Part shown: in pieces, positions 59,842 through 64,000 of the stretch
Layout: every line of letters starts with the position of its first letter
How positions within the stretch are numbered: the first letter of the stretch is position 1
Source: Sediminibacillus albus
GTDB taxonomy: Bacteria; Bacillota; Bacilli; Bacillales; Amphibacillaceae
NCBI RefSeq assembly: GCF_900101125.1
Contig: NZ_FNFL01000001.1
Coordinates: 434,001-498,000 of the forward strand
DNA: 64,000 bases
Direction of reading: 5' to 3'
Notes under the pieces: generated by a model
What the model was told of the DNA's origin: nothing
The model's input: only the letters and a program-made list of their open reading frames with translations
Database searches by the model: none
Position numbers and translations under genes: made by a program

Positions 59842-60561
59842 TTAAACCATTTTATTAAATTCCTTTTTTAATCTGCTGATAATTTTCTTTTCCAGCCGTG
59901 AAATATAGGATTGGGAGATCCCCAGCATATCAGCTACATCCTTTTGTGTTTTTTCTTCTTCTCCAATCAATCCAAAGCGCAGCTCCATGATTTGTTTTTC
60001 CCGTTCATTCAGCTGCTCTAAAGCATTACGCAAAAGATTTTTATCGACATTGGCTTCCAAATCCTTAGTTGTAATGTCCTCATCTGTCCCAAGCACATCC
60101 GATAATAATAATTCATTGCCATCCCAATCAATATTGAGCGGTTCATCAAAAGAAATTTCGGTTTTCAGTTTATTATTTCTCCGTAAATACATAAGGATTT
60201 CATTTTCTATGCAGCGAGAGGCATATGTTGCTAATTTTATCTTCTTTTCTGGATTAAAAGTGTTAACAGCTTTAATTAAGCCAATGGTGCCAATGCTAAT
60301 TAAATCTTCTATGTTAATTCCTGTATTCTCAAATTTTCTGGCGATATATACTACGAGACGCAAATTTCTTTCAATCAACATTGCTCTGGCGGCTTTATCT
60401 CCAACCGGCAGCCTTTTCAGAAGTTCATGCTCTTCCTCTTTGCTTAACGGAGGAGGCAAAGCTTCACTACCGCCTATGTAATAAACCTCTTTCGATTTGA
60501 CTCGCAGTTTGATAAGTAATTTATACCACCATAATTGTAGTTTTAATTTCCATTTCGCCAT
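59842..60561 (-). CDS. sigE: Mother-cell sigma factor SigE (pro-form)
   Basis: A 239-residue sigma factor made as pro-SigE. The amphipathic, basic pro-sequence (residues 1-27, rich in Lys, Leu and Trp) precedes [17 protein letters not shown], where SpoIIGA cleaves. Region 2 has [12 protein letters not shown] and [18 protein letters not shown]; region 4 has [21 protein letters not shown]. SigE runs early mother-cell transcription. The ATG at 60561 follows AAAGGAGAGG, 27 bases past spoIIGA. Confidence 0.97.
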   Translation of the reverse strand: MAKWKLKLQLWWYKLLIKLRVKSKEVYYIGGSEALPPPLSKEEEHELLKRLPVGDKAARAMLIERNLRLVVYIARKFENTGINIEDLISIGTIGLIKAVNTFNPEKKIKLATYASRCIENEILMYLRRNNKLKTEISFDEPLNIDWDGNELLLSDVLGTDEDITTKDLEANVDKNLLRNALEQLNEREKQIMELRFGLIGEEEKTQKDVADMLGISQSYISRLEKKIISRLKKEFNKMV

Positions 60562-60588
60562 ATGTTATCCTCTCCTTTTATACGTTAA

Positions 60589-61515
60589 TTAAGCAGATGA
60601 TGCTACCGAATACTTTAGCAAGCCTTGGTGAAGAAGACAGTGGTAACTGCCGTCAGCAGCAAGACTGCCAAACTGGATACCGACAAGCACTTTATTGGTG
60701 GTAATATGTTTATTCTCATAGACCAGGTGAATATTATCCGGCCTGAATACGAGCATAAAGGAATTGTTACCGCTAACGCCTTGATACGGTACTAATCTAA
60801 TCGCATCTATACAACTGCTGGGCAGTGAGTCAAATGCCAAGTTTTCCTGAACTGCTTCCAATGCTTTTAATTCCGTCGTTGTGAACCAATTCTCCAGAAA
60901 CTCTACATCACATACCACAACTGGATCACGGGTTATCGGATCGACAAGTGCGTTACCGCTGTCCATATAGCCAGTAGTTAGAAAAGATTCTCCTTTCCAT
61001 TTAATCGTTACTGAGAATAACTGATCGATTTGTAACTTTTCCCAAGCATGCTTGTCCATACGGGTCTTCGTAAATATCCAGACAAAAGGGAATCCAATTG
61101 CTACAAACAACCAGCTGATTTGATCGCCAAAACCGGTTTGCGTAGTCAAAATGCCACTCTCAGAAGCCAATATTTGCTGGCCGATTAAGAAATGGATACC
61201 TATCAGACTTCCTCCCAACGTAAACGATATAAAGTAAAATGATAACAAATGCCTGCGAAACTCCTTAAAGTGGCTATAGCCGAAAGCAGACCAAACAATT
61301 ATTAAAGAGTATATCCCTTTACCCCAAAACGAACTGACAGGTGAATCGGGAAAATACACAGTTAATGGTACTAACAAAGAAGCCATGAATGCGCCAAATA
61401 AAATCCTTAAACGCTTAGGATGACTTCTAGTAATAAATTGGGTCAGCAACAAAATCATCCAGTCCAACAAAAAGTTCAAAAGCCATACAGCGTCTAAATA
61501 GATTGTCAAAATCAT
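60589..61515 (-). CDS. spoIIGA: Sporulation sigma-E factor-processing peptidase SpoIIGA
   Basis: A 308-residue membrane aspartic protease that processes pro-SigE in the mother cell when signalled by SpoIIR. Five membrane segments fill the first 150 residues; the cytoplasmic half carries DSGN (in TTGYMDSGNALVDP, near residue 185), the active-site aspartate motif. I use the ATG at 61515 (MILTIYLDAVWLLNF); its AAGGAAG site is close, and the TTG two codons on is a possible alternative start. A long upstream extension is rejected. Confidence 0.95.
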   Translation of the reverse strand: MILTIYLDAVWLLNFLLDWMILLLTQFITRSHPKRLRILFGAFMASLLVPLTVYFPDSPVSSFWGKGIYSLIIVWSAFGYSHFKEFRRHLLSFYFISFTLGGSLIGIHFLIGQQILASESGILTTQTGFGDQISWLFVAIGFPFVWIFTKTRMDKHAWEKLQIDQLFSVTIKWKGESFLTTGYMDSGNALVDPITRDPVVVCDVEFLENWFTTTELKALEAVQENLAFDSLPSSCIDAIRLVPYQGVSGNNSFMLVFRPDNIHLVYENKHITTNKVLVGIQFGSLAADGSYHCLLHQGLLKYSVASSA

Positions 61516-61551
61516 TCTTCCTTTCAGCTCTACCAACCAGGACTTGTAGCA

Positions 61552-61638
61552 AGTATAGCTAAACCTGGAATAGAAGTCTGTCACTTCTTGGGGTTTAAAG
61601 TGAACTTATTTTCAGAAATTACCTCTGATTTTGTCAAA
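61552..61638 (-). promoter_or_regulatory. Candidate spoIIG promoter with Spo0A box
   Basis: On the minus strand GTGACA (61584-61579) and TATACT (61557-61552) are separated by 21 bases. The spoIIG promoter of B. subtilis is known for a long spacer (22 bases, from memory) and Spo0A dependence. TTTGACA (61638-61632), the reverse of TGTCAAA, differs from the Spo0A box TGTCGAA at one base. Together they suggest a Spo0A-activated promoter. Confidence 0.6.
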
Positions 61639-61662
61639 CCAACAAAACTATGAAAAAGAACG

Positions 61663-61793
61663 AAATGCGTAAGCGACCGGGAATGATGAGCAGAATGGAC
61701 TGCACCGCTGGAGATAAAGGAAACACGAGCGTTAGCGAGATTGTTGACTTATCGACGAAGGGGCAGGAAGTCAGCTAATCATTGGGAGCTGCA
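61663..61793. repeat. Second repeat-like intergenic element
   Basis: About 130 bases between ftsZ and spoIIGA carry an inverted repeat, AATGATGAGC (61682-61691) with GCTAATCATT (61774-61783), nine of ten bases paired. The inner part includes CACGAGCGTTAGCGAGAT. The sequence style (GCGTAAGCGACCGG ... GCTAATCATTGGGAGCTGC) recalls an intergenic repeat seen in Bacillaceae. It has no open frame of note. Confidence 0.55.
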
Positions 61794-61799
61794 GACTAT

Positions 61800-61841
61800 A
61801 AAAAAACCATCCAAGGATATTTCCCTTGAATGGTTTTTTAA
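61800..61841 (-). terminator. Intrinsic terminator after ftsZ
   Basis: AAAAAACCAT-CAAGG and CCTTG-ATGGTTTTTTT pair around a seven-base loop, 15 bases past the ftsZ stop, with long A and T runs. It ends the ftsAZ transcript. Confidence 0.92.
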
Positions 61842-61855
61842 AATTGATATCTTTT

Positions 61856-62989
61856 TTATCTTCTCCGGTTCCTGTTTCGCAAGAAAGTAGGTATATCTAA
61901 GGTATCTTCTTCCTGTTTTACTTTTTGCTGTTGAACAGGAGCCTCTCTACGCGTTTCTTCTTTTCGATTTTCTCCGGATGGTTGAGGAGAATTGCTTACC
62001 GATGGCCTTTGTTTCGGCTGTTCGGGGCTTACTTGAGACTCATCGAAACCAGTAGCAATTACTGTAACAACAATTTCATCTTTTAAATCCTCATTGATGA
62101 CGGAACCAAAAATCACGTTAACTTCCTGATCCGCAGCTGAAGTCACTAAGTCGGCAGCTTCTTGAACCTCATACAAGCTGAGGTTTGCTCCACCGGTAAT
62201 ATTCATTAAAACACCATGGGCACCATCAATGGAAGTTTCCAATAAAGGTGAAGAAATTGCTTTCTTAGCAGCTTCAGTAGCACGGCTTTCACCAGTAGCT
62301 ACACCGATTCCCATAAGCGCAGAACCTTTATCATACATAATTGTCTTCACGTCGGCGAAGTCAACATTGATTAATCCCGGCTTAGCAATCAGGTCAGAGA
62401 TACCCTGTACACCTTGACGTAACACATTATCAGCTTCGCGGAAGGCCTCCAGCATCGGTGTATTCTTATCAACGATTTCCAATAAACGGTCATTAGGAAT
62501 CACAATCAAAGTATCTACATTGCTTTTTAAAGCATCTATTCCGCTGACTGCCTGTGTAGAACGCCTGCGACCTTCAAAACTGAACGGCCTAGTAACTACT
62601 CCGACAGTTAGAGCCCCGATTTCTTTTGCAACTTGGGCAATGACAGGTGCTGCTCCTGTACCTGTACCGCCTCCCATTCCTGCAGTAACAAAAACCATAT
62701 CGGCTCCTTGTAAAACTTCCTCAAGCTGTTCCTTACTTTCTTCGGCAGCCTTTCTCCCAACCTCAGGGTTCGCTCCAGCTCCCAAGCCGCGAGTCAATTT
62801 TGATCCTATTTGCATTTTCACTTCGGCCTTAGACAAATTTAACGCCTGGGCATCGGTATTAACGGCGATAAACTCGACACCTTCCACTCCATGCTCGATC
62901 ATGCGGTTGACAGCATTACTGCCTCCGCCGCCAACACCGATTACTTTAATCGTTGCTAGCTGGTCCATATTTGTATCAAACTCTAACAT
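61856..62989 (-). CDS. ftsZ: Cell division GTPase FtsZ
   Basis: A 377-residue tubulin homologue that forms the division ring. The GTP-binding GGGTGTG is at residues 106-112, with [13 protein letters not shown] near 18-30 and [10 protein letters not shown] (T7-loop area) near 208. The variable linker is rich in Gln, Pro and Glu (315-360). The C-terminal tail [14 protein letters not shown] is the contact site for FtsA, SepF and others. The ATG at 62989 follows AGGAGG. It is 70 bases after ftsA. Confidence 0.98.
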   Translation of the reverse strand: MLEFDTNMDQLATIKVIGVGGGGSNAVNRMIEHGVEGVEFIAVNTDAQALNLSKAEVKMQIGSKLTRGLGAGANPEVGRKAAEESKEQLEEVLQGADMVFVTAGMGGGTGTGAAPVIAQVAKEIGALTVGVVTRPFSFEGRRRSTQAVSGIDALKSNVDTLIVIPNDRLLEIVDKNTPMLEAFREADNVLRQGVQGISDLIAKPGLINVDFADVKTIMYDKGSALMGIGVATGESRATEAAKKAISSPLLETSIDGAHGVLMNITGGANLSLYEVQEAADLVTSAADQEVNVIFGSVINEDLKDEIVVTVIATGFDESQVSPEQPKQRPSVSNSPQPSGENRKEETRREAPVQQQKVKQEEDTLDIPTFLRNRNRRR

Positions 62990-63059
62990 TTTCGTTCCTC
63001 CTAATTTGCAAGATTACAAGATTCATTGAAGTTAATTCATTCTGTAAGGGAACGCTTGT

Positions 63060-64000
63060 TTAATCAAAGAAATACTTAAACAAATTCGCGATTCCGGAGT
63101 CTTTCTTTTTATTAGGCGCTGAGTCCTTTTGTTTAGTAGTTCTTTTCGTTTTATTTAGCTTTGGAGCATCATGTTCAGCAGGCTTCACTGATGCAGAAAT
63201 TTCTTTCCCTTGTATTTTCGCATTGCTGTACGCAAACTTCAAGATTCCCACTCCAGAGGTAAACTGCGATTCTCTTACTCCTATGTAGTCAGGTATAGCG
63301 ATACGTACATTGGATTGAAATATATCCTGGGCCAGTTCCAGTGCACCTGGTATGCTTATGGTACCGCCTGTCAACACATATCCTCCTGCCAACTCCCTGT
63401 AACCCATTTTCCTTATTTCTCTTTCAGCATACGCATAAATTTCTTCTAGTCTAGCTTCAATCATATCAGAAATTTGCAATTGGTTAAATGTTTGTTTTTT
63501 ATTACTGCCAATTATGGTAGCATCAAACGTTTCTTCTTCTCTGGCATCATCAAAGAAAGCATGTCCATAGTTCAATTTGATTTCTTCCGCTTCTTCAGAA
63601 GAAGTCCGCAGACCGATTGATAAATCCTTTGTAATATTGTCTCCGCCCAGAGCTATAACACTAGTAGAAACTAAGTGGTCATTTTCGAACACGGAAACGG
63701 TGGTGCTCCCGCCGCCTACGTCAATCAATGCGACTCCCAGATTCTTTTCATCTTTTGACAATGCAATCGCCCCTGCTGATAATGGCTGTAAGCAAATATC
63801 CATAACTTGCAGGTTAGCTTTTTCCACACATTTAAGAATATTATGTAACAAGGTTCTTGAGCAAGTAATAATGGTTCCTTCCATCTCAAGCCTTACGCCG
63901 ATCATGCCGCGGGGGTCATTGATCTCATCCAAACCGTCAACAATAAATTGTTTAGGAACGACGTCGATAATTTCCCGTTCTGGAGGAACCGAAATCACCT
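63060..64000 (-). CDS. ftsA: Cell division protein FtsA (5' end outside window)
   Basis: About 313 C-terminal codons of FtsA, the actin-like membrane anchor of the Z-ring; the N-terminal quarter is cut off by the window edge. It includes the phosphate-binding segment ALIDVGGGSTTVSVF, IALGGDNITKDL, and the adenosine-binding VLTGGTISIPGALELAQ. The far C-terminus SGIANLFKYFFD is an amphipathic helix that binds membrane. It precedes ftsZ, as in nearly all Firmicutes. Confidence 0.97.
   Translation of the reverse strand, partial: VISVPPEREIIDVVPKQFIVDGLDEINDPRGMIGVRLEMEGTIITCSRTLLHNILKCVEKANLQVMDICLQPLSAGAIALSKDEKNLGVALIDVGGGSTTVSVFENDHLVSTSVIALGGDNITKDLSIGLRTSSEEAEEIKLNYGHAFFDDAREEETFDATIIGSNKKQTFNQLQISDMIEARLEEIYAYAEREIRKMGYRELAGGYVLTGGTISIPGALELAQDIFQSNVRIAIPDYIGVRESQFTSGVGILKFAYSNAKIQGKEISASVKPAEHDAPKLNKTKRTTKQKDSAPNKKKDSGIANLFKYFFD

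Overview
The window reads as one contiguous stretch of core chromosome from a spore-forming member of the Bacillaceae. The evidence is gene content and order: they follow the Bacillus subtilis rimM-to-ftsA region almost gene for gene, and four sporulation genes are present (spoVM, sigG, sigE, spoIIGA). GC content is low to moderate. Gene content alone does not fix the genus; a Virgibacillus/Oceanobacillus-like relative is a guess. Nearly everything is on the minus strand. Only three genes are on the plus strand: a DUF1128 gene at 7796, rpmB at 18703 and rqcH at 35462.

Layout by coordinate (minus-strand transcription runs from high to low). 1-4050: rimM start, ylqD, khpA, rpsP, ffh, ylxM, ftsY (ribosome and signal-recognition-particle functions). 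4048-8751: smc, a DUF1128 gene in opposite orientation, rnc. 8881-12510: fapR-plsX-fabD-fabG and acpP, the fatty-acid/phospholipid regulon, with a clear FapR operator on its promoter. 12528-18491: recG, sdaAA, sdaAB, fakA and an Asp23-family gene. 18600-19130: rpmB and the 26-codon spoVM gene, separated by a shared terminator. 19189-30230: coaBC, priA, fmt, rsmB, prpC, prkC, rsgA, rpe, thiN, a tightly packed cluster for coenzymes, replication restart, translation and Ser/Thr phosphorylation. 30450-35371: yicC, remA, gmk, rpoZ and a P-type calcium ATPase. 35462-38270: rqcH, a YtxH-like gene and a repeat-bearing spacer. 38270-50090: the full pyrimidine operon pyrR-P-B-C-AA-AB-K-D-F-E, with its own promoter and two PyrR attenuators. 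50091-54780: ileS under an isoleucine T-box, lspA, rluD. 54776-64000: ftsA (cut by the window edge), ftsZ, spoIIGA-sigE-sigG, and the ylmCDE-sepF-ylmGH-divIVA division cluster.

I found no phage, insertion sequence, tRNA, rRNA, CRISPR array or defence system. I see no convincing undescribed system. The points most worth checking are: a structured intergenic repeat at about 37958-38069; a second, different repeat-like element at 61663-61793; loss of the third PyrR attenuator in favour of a plain palindrome between pyrP and pyrB; absence of def and rlmN from their usual places; a DUF1128 gene placed between smc and rnc; and candidate regulatory structures ahead of sigG and spoIIGA. Many starts are GTG or TTG, placed by ribosome-binding-site spacing and family alignment from memory; no database search was possible.
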